Below, one piece after another: positions 27,896-37,688 of a DNA stretch of 64,000 nucleotides (its first letter is position 1; every line of letters begins with the position of its first letter). A model generated the notes under the pieces. It did no database searches. It had not been told where the DNA came from and saw only the letters and a program-made list of their open reading frames with translations. The position numbers and the translations under genes were made by a program. The DNA is from CAMTUH01 sp947084935 (lineage in GTDB: Bacteria > Pseudomonadota > Gammaproteobacteria > Coxiellales > Coxiellaceae), in NCBI GenBank assembly GCA_947084935.1, contig CAMTUH010000001.1:248001-312000 (forward strand), given 5' to 3'.

Positions 27896-28557
27896 TGAAA
27901 CGAATAGCATTAATTCCCGCGCGCGGTGGATCAAAACGATTACCACGAAAAAATATTATTGATTTCTTAGGCAAACCGATTATTGCATACACGATTACTG
28001 CAGCGTTAGAAACCGAGTTGTTCGATCGCGTTGTGGTATCCACGGAAGACGAGGAGATTTCCGATGTTTCTCGAAAACACGGTGCGGAAATCGATCGACG
28101 TCGACCGGAGTTAGCCACCGATCAGTCCACCGTGGTCGATGTGTGTGTGGATTTTATTCATCGTCAAACGACACCGATCGATGTGCTTGCCGTCTTGTAT
28201 GCCACAGCACCCTTACGTAATGCAGATGATATTAAAAACGTCGTTCATTTGCTTTCGTCGCATGTTCATTTTGGAATGGCCGTGACAAAGAGCGCACCGT
28301 CCGCGCATCAAACGTTACGGTGGAATAACGGCGATGTTACGCCGCTGTTTCCAGAGTGGGTTAATTTGAAATCTTCCGACGTGGAAACGTTGGTGATTGA
28401 TAACGGCAGCACGTATGCGGTTCGCGTCCCCACTTTTTTAGAACAAAAATCTTTTTACGGGCACCCTTTAAAGGGTTATCTGATGCCAAATGAACGATCG
28501 GTAGATATCGATACACCAGATGATTTGGCCAGGGCACTGAATGTTGCATTAGAATGA
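27895..28557 (+). CDS. pseF: CMP-nonulosonate cytidylyltransferase, PseF
   Basis: 220 residues. Starts with IPARGGSKRLPRKN, the nucleotide-binding motif of CMP-sialate synthetases, and VVSTEDEEISDVS follows. Activates the nonulosonate as its CMP derivative, the donor for glycosyltransfer. Its ATG overlaps the upstream TGA by one base and its end overlaps the oxidoreductase gene (ATGA). Confidence 0.9.
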   Translation: MKRIALIPARGGSKRLPRKNIIDFLGKPIIAYTITAALETELFDRVVVSTEDEEISDVSRKHGAEIDRRRPELATDQSTVVDVCVDFIHRQTTPIDVLAVLYATAPLRNADDIKNVVHLLSSHVHFGMAVTKSAPSAHQTLRWNNGDVTPLFPEWVNLKSSDVETLVIDNGSTYAVRVPTFLEQKSFYGHPLKGYLMPNERSVDIDTPDDLARALNVALE

Positions 28558-29531
28558 AAATAAAATTACTCATCCTAGGATATGGCTCCATTGGGCGCCG
28601 CCACGCCACCAACGCGATAAAATACGCGCGGGTTGGTATTTACGACAGCAGTCCGTCTACCCACGTTGATGCGAACGACATTTGCGTATTCAGTAGCGTG
28701 CAGGCTGCTTTTGAATGGAAGCCCGAAGCCGTCATCATTGCGGCACCGCACGACAGTCATGTTTCCTTAGCGAAGCAAGCGATTGCCGCGGGTGCACACG
28801 TATTTATTGAAAAGCCGATTTCGAATAACTTGGATGGCACAGACGATTTGTTGCGGTTAGCGCGGGAACGGAATAAAAAAATTTACGTGGCCTGTAACAT
28901 GCGTTTTCATCCAGCGGTATCTGCATTAAAAACAAATCTTCCAAAGATCGGCCGGCCACTGTTTGCGCGTGCGCATTATGGAAATTACTTACCCAACATG
29001 CGACCGGGTCAAAATTACCGGGCCCTTTATGCGGCGCAGAAAGACTGTGGAGGTGTTATTTTAGATGGAATTCACGAAGTAGATTATTTGCGTTGGTTTT
29101 TTGGTGATGTTGAAGAGGTGGTGGCGCATTCGGCGAAATTAAGTGATTTAGAGATTGATGCAGAGGACTATGCGTGTCTGGTATTAAAGCATAACAGTGG
29201 GGTGCGTTCTGAAATTCATTTAGATTATCTGCAACAGTGCAAGCGACGCGGGTGCGAGATTGTGGGCGAGCAAGGAACATTGGTATGGCACAGCGAAGGA
29301 AAACAACCTGAAAAATGTGAAGTGCGATTATTTTTGAAAGGATTCAATGATTGGAAAACGGTTTATTCTAATGAAAACGAAGATATTAATAACGCCTACG
29401 ACCGCCAGATGAAAGCATTTATTGAAAGTTTATCGGGCGCGAAGACGTCTTTATCCACCGCCGAAGACGGAGTGGCGGCTTTGAAAATCGGTTTATTGGC
29501 GCGACAGTTCAATCAGGAGGTTGTCTCATGA
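28554..29531 (+). CDS. Gfo/Idh/MocA-family oxidoreductase
   Basis: 325 residues. NAD-binding GYGSIGRRH at 8-16, EKPISNN near 86 with the catalytic Lys, and HEVDYLRWFFG for the substrate domain. The family oxidises or reduces a sugar carbon. Placed between pseF and a class III aminotransferase, both fused by 4-base overlaps, so oxidation followed by amination of a sugar or side chain is a reasonable inference. Similar neighbours are known in sps-type nonulosonate clusters. Confidence 0.85.
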   Translation: MKIKLLILGYGSIGRRHATNAIKYARVGIYDSSPSTHVDANDICVFSSVQAAFEWKPEAVIIAAPHDSHVSLAKQAIAAGAHVFIEKPISNNLDGTDDLLRLARERNKKIYVACNMRFHPAVSALKTNLPKIGRPLFARAHYGNYLPNMRPGQNYRALYAAQKDCGGVILDGIHEVDYLRWFFGDVEEVVAHSAKLSDLEIDAEDYACLVLKHNSGVRSEIHLDYLQQCKRRGCEIVGEQGTLVWHSEGKQPEKCEVRLFLKGFNDWKTVYSNENEDINNAYDRQMKAFIESLSGAKTSLSTAEDGVAALKIGLLARQFNQEVVS

Positions 29532-30823
29532 ACTCTTCCAAGTTCAATCACAGTCACGCCTTGTTGGAAAAAGCACTGCGGGTTATTCCAGTGGGTTCGC
29601 AAACGTTCAGTAAAAGCCATGTGCAATACCCGGAAGGGTTTTCACCGCTGTTTTTAACGCACGGAAAAGGTGCGCGTGTGTGGGACGTTGATGGAAATGA
29701 ATACGTGGATTTAGTTAACGGATTGTTGTCGGTGGTGTTGGGTTATTGCGATCCGGACGTAGATGCAGCAATAAAAAACCAATTAGAAAACGGCATTTCA
29801 CTCAGCTTAGCAACCGAATTAGAAGTGCAATTGGCGGACGGGCTGGTTGAACTCATTCCGTGTGCGGAAATGGTCCGGTTTGGGAAAAATGGATCGGATG
29901 CGACGTCTGCAGCGATTCGTCTGGCACGCGCGTATACCAAGCGGGATCGCGTTGCCGTTTGTGGTTATCACGGTTGGCAGGATTGGTATATCGGCTCGAC
30001 GGTACGAAACTTAGGGATCCCGCAACGTGTTTGCGAGTTAACGCATCGTTTTATCTATAACGACATTGATTCTTTACATCAGTTATTCAGCAGTTATCCG
30101 GGCGAATTTGCGGCGGTTATTATGGAACCGATGAGCAGTGTTGAGCCGAAAGCCGGATTTTTAGAGGCGGCAAAACAATTAACCCACGACGCGGGTGCCG
30201 TATTTATTTTTGATGAAATTGTAACGGGTTTTCGGTTTCATTTGGGTGGAGCACAAAGCTTATTTCAGGTAACGCCCGATCTTGCAAGTTTTGGTAAATC
30301 CATGGGGAATGGTATGCCCATTTCAACGATTGTGGGCCGAGCCGATATCATGCGTCTGATGGAAGATGTTTTTTATTCCGGCACGTTCGGTGGAGAAACC
30401 CTATCACTGGCAGCCTCTATTGCAGTTATTGATAAAATGAAGCGCGAGAACGTTATCGATGCTCTTTGGAATCAGGGAAAAAAATTAGCAACTTTAGTTT
30501 CTGAAGCTATTAAAAAATTTGAATTGGAAGAAATATTTTCTTTGAGCGGTTTTTCTCCGTGGAAATTTTTAAATATTAAAGATTATCGATCCATACGAAA
30601 AGAATCTCTGAAAACTTTATTTATACGTGAGATGTTAAATCACGGTGTGCTGATTCAGGGGACGCACAATATTTCTTATGCCCATACGGATGAAGATTTC
30701 CGCTGGGTCAGTCGGGCGTATGAAAAAGCCTTTATGGCTGTACGCGAGGGCATTCAGCAACCCGATTTTGATCGGTACCTGAATTGTAAAGTGCTGCAGC
30801 CGATATTTAGTGTGAGATCGTAG
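29528..30823 (+). CDS. Class III aminotransferase, glutamate-1-semialdehyde aminomutase-like
   Basis: 431 residues. PLP-binding Lys in SFGKSMGNGMP, FDEIVTGFR with the PLP-pyridine Asp, and GKGARVWDVDGNEYVD at the N-terminus, as in HemL. It is in the nonulosonate operon, not with haem genes, so it more likely aminates a sugar intermediate than makes 5-aminolevulinate. A 69-base spacer with a hairpin separates it from hisH. Confidence 0.85.
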   Translation: MNSSKFNHSHALLEKALRVIPVGSQTFSKSHVQYPEGFSPLFLTHGKGARVWDVDGNEYVDLVNGLLSVVLGYCDPDVDAAIKNQLENGISLSLATELEVQLADGLVELIPCAEMVRFGKNGSDATSAAIRLARAYTKRDRVAVCGYHGWQDWYIGSTVRNLGIPQRVCELTHRFIYNDIDSLHQLFSSYPGEFAAVIMEPMSSVEPKAGFLEAAKQLTHDAGAVFIFDEIVTGFRFHLGGAQSLFQVTPDLASFGKSMGNGMPISTIVGRADIMRLMEDVFYSGTFGGETLSLAASIAVIDKMKRENVIDALWNQGKKLATLVSEAIKKFELEEIFSLSGFSPWKFLNIKDYRSIRKESLKTLFIREMLNHGVLIQGTHNISYAHTDEDFRWVSRAYEKAFMAVREGIQQPDFDRYLNCKVLQPIFSVRS

Positions 30824-30841
30824 GTGGGAGTTTTACGTTCG

Positions 30842-30863
30842 TCCCCACCATCCCTGGTGAGGA
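30842..30863. repeat. Family C hairpin (CCCCACC/GGTGAGG), copy 1
   Basis: Nine-base stem TCCCCACCA with TGGTGAGGA around a TCCC loop. Matching copies at 44358-44379 and 48084-48105. It lies in the small spacer before hisH. Confidence 0.7.
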
Positions 30864-30892
30864 TGACGCAGTAGAGGGGATGCAAGATTATT

Positions 30893-31525
30893 ATGCGAAT
30901 AGCAATTGTGGATTATGGGCTGGCGAATATTCGCTCCGTGGTTAATGCCATTGAATGTCTGGGTCAAAGTCCGTACGTGGCAACTTCGGGAGCAGATCTG
31001 GAAGTGGCCGACAAGATTATTCTGCCGGGGGTCGGATCTTTTGACGCCGGAATGAAAGGGTTGTGCGAGCGCGGTCACGTTGAAGCACTTAATTTTTTTG
31101 TGTTAGAGAAAAAAATTCCGTGTTTGGGGATTTGCTTGGGATTTCAGTTTTTTTTTGAGGGAAGTGAAGAGGGGCGAGAGCCTGGGTTGGGTTGGTTTAA
31201 GGGGCGAGCCCGTGAGTTCGATAAAAAAAAAGTGAAAGTGCCGCACGTGGGTTGGAATGAATTAGTCGTTAAAAACGATTCACGACTTTTTCGAGAAATT
31301 AGCTCGCCGGTTGACGTCTATTTCGTTCACAGCTTTTATGTGCCTCATGATTCAGGCTCGGAATTATACGGCATAGGGTATTGTGAGTATGGATTACAAT
31401 ATATCGCTGCTGTTGAGAGGGAACAAATTTTTGGAGTGCAATTTCACCCAGAAAAATCTCAATTGGTGGGGATAAAGATTTTAGAGAATTTTTTGAATGA
31501 CTCTGTCATCCCGAGTGCATTATGA
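30893..31525 (+). CDS. hisH: HisH-type glutamine amidotransferase for acetamidino sugar synthesis (first)
   Basis: 210 residues. Class I glutaminase with Cys in CLGICLGFQF (about residue 83) and His-Glu in GVQFHPEKS. Releases ammonia that passes to its HisF partner. With no other histidine genes nearby and a WbpG-like gene two genes downstream, it matches the HisH2/HisF2/WbpG set of P. aeruginosa that makes acetamidino sugars. It overlaps hisF by four bases. Confidence 0.88.
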   Translation: MRIAIVDYGLANIRSVVNAIECLGQSPYVATSGADLEVADKIILPGVGSFDAGMKGLCERGHVEALNFFVLEKKIPCLGICLGFQFFFEGSEEGREPGLGWFKGRAREFDKKKVKVPHVGWNELVVKNDSRLFREISSPVDVYFVHSFYVPHDSGSELYGIGYCEYGLQYIAAVEREQIFGVQFHPEKSQLVGIKILENFLNDSVIPSAL

Positions 31526-32343
31526 AAACGAAACACCGATTAATTGCAGTTCTGCTGGTTTCTGATGGCATTGTCGTTCAAACACGAAAATTTAAACGCA
31601 CTAATATGGTGGGAAACGCCTTCACAGCCGTTGATTTTTTTAACGGCTGGACAGTGGATGAAATTATGGTTCTGGATATTTCCTATTCGAATGAATACCG
31701 AGATCAATTTATCGCTATTGTTGGCGAATTATCTCGCCGTTGTTTTGTGCCGCTAACCGTCGGTGGTAAAATTAATGACTTGTCAGTAGTACACCAGTAT
31801 ACGCGTGCGGGTGCGGACAAAGTGGTCGTCAATACTCATGCCCTGGAAAATCCGAAAATAATTTCCGATATTGCTTCGCACTACGGTAGTCAATGCTGCA
31901 TTGTATCCACCGACGCTAAAAAAGACGAATCGATGCCTTCGGGCTATCGCGTTGTTGTGGATAACGGCTGCCGTGAAACCGATCATGACTTTCTTGCTTG
32001 GGTCAAAACTGCAGAGCAATCGGGTGCCGGTGAAATAATGGTAAATAACGTCGAATACGATGGTAATAAACAAGGCTACGATTTGTCTCTAATAAAATTA
32101 GTTTCAGAGAACATAAGAGTCCCCATCATTGCCATGGGCGGCGTGGGTAAATGGCAGGACTTTGTCGATGGAATCGTTGTCGGTGGCGCGGATGCGGTTG
32201 CTGCGGGAAATATTTTTCATTACACCGAACACAGCACGAAAAAAGCGAAAGAATTTATGGAAGCCGCAGGGCTTTATGTGCGGCGTAGCTCCTTTTATAA
32301 GGTGAGTATGCCGAGACAACAAATATACCGACCATTTCAGTAA
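31522..32343 (+). CDS. hisF: HisF-like cyclase subunit (first)
   Basis: 273 residues, a (beta/alpha)8 barrel with VPLTVGGKI, ADKVVVNT and PIIAMGGVGKW. In this context it should channel ammonia from HisH to the adjacent adenylating amidotransferase rather than act on PRFAR. Ends 9 bases before the next gene. Confidence 0.87.
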   Translation: MKTKHRLIAVLLVSDGIVVQTRKFKRTNMVGNAFTAVDFFNGWTVDEIMVLDISYSNEYRDQFIAIVGELSRRCFVPLTVGGKINDLSVVHQYTRAGADKVVVNTHALENPKIISDIASHYGSQCCIVSTDAKKDESMPSGYRVVVDNGCRETDHDFLAWVKTAEQSGAGEIMVNNVEYDGNKQGYDLSLIKLVSENIRVPIIAMGGVGKWQDFVDGIVVGGADAVAAGNIFHYTEHSTKKAKEFMEAAGLYVRRSSFYKVSMPRQQIYRPFQ

Positions 32344-32352
32344 GGTAAAAAC

Positions 32353-33618
32353 ATGCAATACTGTACACGTTGTGTCTATCCGGCCAATACACGCCCCGGA
32401 ATTATTTTTGATGATCGGGGTGTTTGCTCGGGCTGTCGTCTCATCGAAAGCCGACCCGATGTTAATTGGGCAGAACGCGAAAAGATGTTGCGTGAATTAT
32501 TAGAGGAATATAAGGCGAGGCAACGCGCTAAAAGAAATCCCTACGATTGCATTATTCCGGTATCCGGTGGAAAGGATTCGACGTTTCAAACGTGGTTGAT
32601 GCGCAAAAAATACGGAATGAATCCACTTTTGGTGACCTACAATCATACGTTTAATACACCGATTGGTATTCGCAACTTGACCAATTTGATTGAGAAAATG
32701 GACTGTAATCTGATACGGTACACAACGGCACCGGGTTCTGCGCGCCGACTATCCGTTTATATGTTGGAAAAAGTGGGTGATATTACGTGGCACTACCACG
32801 CAGGAATTATGACTTTCCCCATAAAAGCTGCCGTAATGTATGACATTCCGCTTGTGGTGTGGGGTGAGGAGGGCTTCAGCGAGCTGATGGGAATGCACAA
32901 TCAAGACGATTTTGTCGAATTTACCAAGAAAAAACGTCAAGAACATTCCATGCGTGGGTTCGAGCCGGAAGATTTATTGGAAGATCCTACTTGCCCGCTG
33001 ACACCCTACGATTTAGCACCATTTTTCTATCCTTCCGATGAGGAAATTGAAAAAGTAGGTGTTCGCGGTATTTACCTTTCAAATTACATGCCCTGGAATG
33101 CGCGAAAACAAACCGAGTTTGTCATTCGTGAGTTGGGATTTGAAACCGCACAATCGCGCGATCGTACGTTCAATCTCTACGATAAGCTGGATGATATTCA
33201 TGCGAACGGAACGCACGATTATTTAAAATTTTTGAAGTTTGGTTATGGCCGCGCAACCGATGATGCGGCAACGGAAATACGACATGGCCGGATGAGTCGA
33301 GAAAAAGGGATTGAAATGGTGATGAAGCACGATCACGTGCGTCCGCGTGATATGGATATTTTTTTGCGCGTGAATAACCTGAAAGAAGAGGATTTATTGG
33401 CAATGGTCGAACCGATGCGCGATCAGGCTGTTTGGGAAAAAGACGAAAAGGGACAATGGCATCGAAAAGATCACGTCGGTAATCACGCCAATGATCGCGG
33501 TGTTAACGAGGCTCGCGTAATCGTGAATCATCGTGAGGAAGATTTTATTCGGTGCGAAGAAAAAGTCAGTCCTCATGCACAAAGGACGCTAGAGCAAACG
33601 GAATACGTGATTTTATAA
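32353..33618 (+). CDS. WbpG/PseA/LegX-family N-acetyl sugar amidotransferase 1
   Basis: 421 residues. An N-terminal Cys pair CTRC and CSGC, presumably zinc-binding, precedes a PP-loop IIPVSGGKDST (about 66). The family adenylates an acetamido oxygen and replaces it with ammonia to give an acetamidino group. This copy is the most divergent of three and has a long C-terminal extension. It should pair with the HisH/HisF just upstream. Confidence 0.88.
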   Translation: MQYCTRCVYPANTRPGIIFDDRGVCSGCRLIESRPDVNWAEREKMLRELLEEYKARQRAKRNPYDCIIPVSGGKDSTFQTWLMRKKYGMNPLLVTYNHTFNTPIGIRNLTNLIEKMDCNLIRYTTAPGSARRLSVYMLEKVGDITWHYHAGIMTFPIKAAVMYDIPLVVWGEEGFSELMGMHNQDDFVEFTKKKRQEHSMRGFEPEDLLEDPTCPLTPYDLAPFFYPSDEEIEKVGVRGIYLSNYMPWNARKQTEFVIRELGFETAQSRDRTFNLYDKLDDIHANGTHDYLKFLKFGYGRATDDAATEIRHGRMSREKGIEMVMKHDHVRPRDMDIFLRVNNLKEEDLLAMVEPMRDQAVWEKDEKGQWHRKDHVGNHANDRGVNEARVIVNHREEDFIRCEEKVSPHAQRTLEQTEYVIL

Positions 33619-34731
33619 ATGCGAGAGCAGTCATCAGTCGTTATTCGAGTGGATTCATCGTATCGGATAGGATACGGTCACGTCATGCGGTGCTTAAGTT
33701 TGGCGGATGCTCTTTCACGGCAGGGTGTTCGCACTGAATTTATTTGTCGTCAGAAACTGGGAGATTTGATCAGCGCTGTAAAAAGACAAGGTTATCGCGT
33801 TCATGTGTTGGATTCTGTTGATGCTAGCGAAAATGATACTCACAGTAGTTGGCTAGGCGTTTCGCAGCAGCAGGATGCCGAAGAAGCCATCACACGCTTG
33901 CGAGAGATCTCAATCAAGCCGAATTGGCTTGTGGTAGATCATTATGCGATCGATAGTGCGTGGGAACAGTGTTTACGCCCCTACGTTGAAAATATTATGG
34001 TACTGGATGATTTGGCTAATCGCACACACGAGTGCGAGGTATTGCTGGATCAAACATTAGGGCGAGTTGAAAACGATTATCAGGGCTACGTTCCTCAAAA
34101 CGCCCACTTATTGCTGGGCCCACAATATGCTTTATTGCGTGATGATTTTCGTCGACTTCGCGATCAATCGCTGGAGCGACGAAGAGGAATTACGAAAATA
34201 AAAAATGTATTAGTGAGTTTAGGGGGAAGTGATCCTCACAATATCACCGGCTGGCTTCTGGAGATTGTTAAAGACACGGAATTGGAATTGAATTTTGACG
34301 TTATTTTAGGTCCGGGTATGCTGCATCGAGATACATTATTAAACCAAAATTATCCGAATTTTATTCGCATTCATGATGCGGTAAAAGAATTTGCAGGTTT
34401 TGTGAGTCGGGCGGATATCGCTATTGGTGCGGCAGGAACCACTTCTTGGGAGCGGTGTTGTTTGGGTTTGCCCACGTTACTGATTGTGACGGCGGATAAC
34501 CAGGGAAAAATAGCAGAAGAGTTAGAGCGAGCCGGCGCGGCGAAAATAGTTGGACAGGTAGGTCAGTTAAACCGAGATCACTTAGTAGAGAATTTACAGA
34601 AGTGGAAACGAAATCCGAAAATCGTTTCTGAGGTGAGTCAACGAGCCGCTGATATTTGTGATGGTTATGGAGTGGATCGTGTAGTCTCATTCCTGGATAT
34701 AAAGAATGAGTGGCAGAGTGAGGTGAAGTAA
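33619..34731 (+). CDS. pseG: UDP-2,4-diacetamido-2,4,6-trideoxy-altropyranose hydrolase, PseG
   Basis: 370 residues. Starts IRVDSSYRIGYGHVMRCLSLADAL, the PseG motif with the conserved glycine-histidine, and VLVSLGGSDPHN is the donor-binding loop of this GT-B-like hydrolase. Releases UDP from the diacetamido sugar before NeuB condensation. It overlaps amidotransferase 2 by one base. Confidence 0.9.
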   Translation: MREQSSVVIRVDSSYRIGYGHVMRCLSLADALSRQGVRTEFICRQKLGDLISAVKRQGYRVHVLDSVDASENDTHSSWLGVSQQQDAEEAITRLREISIKPNWLVVDHYAIDSAWEQCLRPYVENIMVLDDLANRTHECEVLLDQTLGRVENDYQGYVPQNAHLLLGPQYALLRDDFRRLRDQSLERRRGITKIKNVLVSLGGSDPHNITGWLLEIVKDTELELNFDVILGPGMLHRDTLLNQNYPNFIRIHDAVKEFAGFVSRADIAIGAAGTTSWERCCLGLPTLLIVTADNQGKIAEELERAGAAKIVGQVGQLNRDHLVENLQKWKRNPKIVSEVSQRAADICDGYGVDRVVSFLDIKNEWQSEVK

Positions 34732-35888
34732 TGACGCTTTGTACGAAGTGTGTTATGCCGAACACGGCTGAATCGTTATCCTTTGATGCGCAGGGTAAAT
34801 GTTCGGTATGCAAGCAAATTGAATTTAAGAAAACCAATATCGATTGGAACGCTCGTCGAAAAGGGTTGGATGAGCTGGTTAAACATTATCGAGGCCAGTA
34901 CGATTACGATTGCGTGGTTCCGTTTTCTGGGGGGAAGGACTCAACCTTTACCCTTTGGTATATCATTCGCGAGCTTAAATTGAGACCCCTCGTTGTCCGC
35001 TTTGACCACGGCTTTTTACGGCCTAACGTGCAGGAGTGTGCCGAGCGAACGTTCCGTCGTTTGGGTGTGGACGTTATTCATTTCACTCCCAATTGGCAAG
35101 TGGTTCGAAAACTCATGTACGAAGCTTTGGTTCGTCGTGGGGATTTTTGTTGGCACTGTCATACGGGGATTTTTTCTTATCCCGTTTGGATGGCGATTAA
35201 ATTTAACGTGCCGTTGATTTTTTGGGGAGAACCCGGTGCTGAATATTCTTCTTTTTATTCTTATGAAGAAAAAGAAATAGCCGATCAGCGACGATTTAAT
35301 TTAAAGATTAATCTGGGTATTAATGCGGAGGACATGATTGGAATGCTGGATAATTCGATTTCGGATTACCCTGTAGAATTGCGTGATCTTAAACCCTACA
35401 CGTATCCACCCTTGGAAGAAATTCGCCGCGTTGGCATTCATTCTGTTTTTTTGGGAGCTTACATTCCTTGGGACGTGAAGGAACAAGTAAAAATTATAAA
35501 GAATGAATTGGGTTGGAAGGAAGATGAAGTAGAGGGAATTCCGCCTGAATACCGGTATGAAAAAATTGAGTGTTACGTACAAGGTGTTCGGGACTATATT
35601 AAATATTTAAAGCGTGGTTTTGGTCGGACGACACACCTGGCATCGATTGATATTCGGAATCAGCGTTTGTCGCGTGAAGAAGCTTTGGGGTTAGTAAAGC
35701 AGTACGACGGCAAACGGCCGGCGGCCTTGGATCGCTTTTTAGAAATTTTGGGAATTTCAGAAGAACAATTTATGGAAATTGTGTCGCGTCACGTGGTTGC
35801 GCCGCACGTCATGCCAAACCGGAAAGACATTGAATCCGTGACTCATGTGCCTAAAGATTTTGCAGAATGGGGCGAGAAAATAAGATGA
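34731..35888 (+). CDS. WbpG/PseA-family N-acetyl sugar amidotransferase 2
   Basis: 385 residues. CxxC pairs at CTKC and CSVC, PP-loop VPFSGGKDST (about 60), and HCHTGIFSYP. Very similar to the next gene, with near-identical ends and a more diverged middle. Probably converts an acetamido to an acetamidino group, with ammonia from one of the HisH/HisF pairs. Confidence 0.88.
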   Translation: MTLCTKCVMPNTAESLSFDAQGKCSVCKQIEFKKTNIDWNARRKGLDELVKHYRGQYDYDCVVPFSGGKDSTFTLWYIIRELKLRPLVVRFDHGFLRPNVQECAERTFRRLGVDVIHFTPNWQVVRKLMYEALVRRGDFCWHCHTGIFSYPVWMAIKFNVPLIFWGEPGAEYSSFYSYEEKEIADQRRFNLKINLGINAEDMIGMLDNSISDYPVELRDLKPYTYPPLEEIRRVGIHSVFLGAYIPWDVKEQVKIIKNELGWKEDEVEGIPPEYRYEKIECYVQGVRDYIKYLKRGFGRTTHLASIDIRNQRLSREEALGLVKQYDGKRPAALDRFLEILGISEEQFMEIVSRHVVAPHVMPNRKDIESVTHVPKDFAEWGEKIR

Positions 35889-37063
35889 AATTCTGTACCA
35901 CCTGCGTCATGCCGAACACGGCTGAGTCGCTATCTTTTGATTCGCACGGTAAATGTTCGGTATGCAAGCAAATTGAATTTAAGAAAACCAATATCGATTG
36001 GAACGCGCGCCGAAAAGATTTGGATGTATTGGTTGATCAATATCGTGGTAAGTATGAGTACGACTGCATTGTTCCCTTTTCAGGAGGGAAAGATTCAACG
36101 TTTACGCTGTGGTATATTGTTCGTCGGCTCAAGTTAAAGCCGTTGGTAGTTCGTTTTGATCATGGTTTTTTGCGGGCTAATGTGCAAGCCTGTGCAGAGC
36201 AGACTTTTCGCCGTTTGGGCGTGGACGCTGTTCATTTCACTCCGAATTGGCAAGTGGTTCGAAAGCTCATGTACGAAGCCTTAGTTCGTCGCGGGGATTT
36301 TTGTTGGCATTGCCACGCCGGGATTTTTTCCTATCCGATATGGGTGGCTCTTAAATTTACTGTTCCGCTGATATTCTGGGGTGAGCCTGACGGGGAATAT
36401 TCTTCATTTTACAGCTATGACAAAATTCAAGAAGCCGATATCGAGCGGTTTAATCGATTTATTAATTTGGGCATTAATGCGGAAGATATGATCGGAATGC
36501 TGGATAATTCGATTTCGAATTATCCCGTTTCTGAAAGAGATCTTAAGCCGTATACGTATCCCCCGTTAAAAGAAATTCGTGAGGCCGGCATTCGTTCGGT
36601 TTTTTTAGGAACGTATGTACCTTGGGATGCTAAGGAACAAGTAAAAATTATAAAGAATGAATTGGGTTGGAAGGAAGATGAGGTAGAAGGAATTCCACCG
36701 GAATATCGGTATGAAAAAATTGAGTGTTACGTACAAGGTGTGCGGGACTATATTAAATATTTGAAACGCGGTTTTGGGCGAACAACGCATTTAACATCGA
36801 TTGATATTCGTAACCGGCGGTTGTCTCGCGAAAAAGCGGATGAATTAGTGAAGCAGTACGACGGCAAACGGCCAGCGGCGTTGGATCGCTTTTTAGAAAT
36901 TTTAGGAATTTCGGAAGAGCAATTTATGGAAATCGTAGCGCGTCATGCCGTAGCACCGCACGTGGTGCCTAAACGGGAAGACATTGAATCCGTGGACCAC
37001 GCCCCGAAGGATTTTGCCGACTGGGATCGTCGAATCAAAGGGTGGGCGCATGAAGACTCGTAA
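35885..37063 (+). CDS. WbpG/PseA-family N-acetyl sugar amidotransferase 3
   Basis: 392 residues from ATG 35885 (ATGA with the previous gene; the frame reaches back to 35867). Same motifs as copy 2: CTTC, CSVC, SGGKDST. It differs most in the central third, where substrate recognition probably lies. Followed directly by the second hisH/hisF pair, which fits a dedicated three-gene set. Confidence 0.88.
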   Translation: MKFCTTCVMPNTAESLSFDSHGKCSVCKQIEFKKTNIDWNARRKDLDVLVDQYRGKYEYDCIVPFSGGKDSTFTLWYIVRRLKLKPLVVRFDHGFLRANVQACAEQTFRRLGVDAVHFTPNWQVVRKLMYEALVRRGDFCWHCHAGIFSYPIWVALKFTVPLIFWGEPDGEYSSFYSYDKIQEADIERFNRFINLGINAEDMIGMLDNSISNYPVSERDLKPYTYPPLKEIREAGIRSVFLGTYVPWDAKEQVKIIKNELGWKEDEVEGIPPEYRYEKIECYVQGVRDYIKYLKRGFGRTTHLTSIDIRNRRLSREKADELVKQYDGKRPAALDRFLEILGISEEQFMEIVARHAVAPHVVPKREDIESVDHAPKDFADWDRRIKGWAHEDS

Positions 37064-37685
37064 AGTGGGCATCATCGATTACGGCGCTGGGAATCTGGCT
37101 TCCGTAGAAAAAGCAGTGGATTATGCAGGTGGAAAACCGTGTCGCGTAAAATCTGCCGAAGATATTGTTGGCTGTGAGCGAATTATTCTGCCGGGAGTAG
37201 GTGCGGCGGGCGAGGCTTTAGGTGAGCTTAAAAAGCATGATTTGATGGAGCCGTTAACGGAAGCCGTTCGCCAAAAAGGAGTTCCTTTTTTAGGAATTTG
37301 TCTGGGGATGCAGTTACTGGCGGATGATCTCAATGAGTTTGGAACGCACAAAGGGCTGGGTTGGATTTCGGGGAAAGTGGTGCATCTCAGTCAGTTAACG
37401 GACGAAATTCGTCGCGTTCCACATATGGGCTGGAACGCAGTCAACTTTAAAGATCATGCAAAAAACTTTGCCGTTCAAGTCGACGGAGGAAATTATTTTT
37501 ATTTCGCCCATTCGTATACGCTTTGTGTTGGAGATCCCGCAACGATTGCAGCAACTGTTAATTATGGTGTTGAGTTAATAGCAGCAATAAAACACGAAAA
37601 TATTTTTGCAACACAATTTCACCCCGAAAAGAGCCAAGTAAACGGTGAGCGTCTTATTCAGTCTTTTCTTCAATGGAAACCGTAG
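37050..37685 (+). CDS. hisH: HisH-type glutamine amidotransferase (second)
   Basis: 211 residues from ATG 37050, the start giving VGIIDYGAGNLASV; earlier in-frame codons belong to the upstream gene. Cys in FLGICLGMQLLAD and His-Glu in TQFHPEKSQ. Its sequence is only partly like the first HisH, so this is not a recent copy. Overlaps amidotransferase 3 by 14 bases. Confidence 0.88.
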   Translation: MKTRKVGIIDYGAGNLASVEKAVDYAGGKPCRVKSAEDIVGCERIILPGVGAAGEALGELKKHDLMEPLTEAVRQKGVPFLGICLGMQLLADDLNEFGTHKGLGWISGKVVHLSQLTDEIRRVPHMGWNAVNFKDHAKNFAVQVDGGNYFYFAHSYTLCVGDPATIAATVNYGVELIAAIKHENIFATQFHPEKSQVNGERLIQSFLQWKP

Positions 37686-37688
37686 TCA

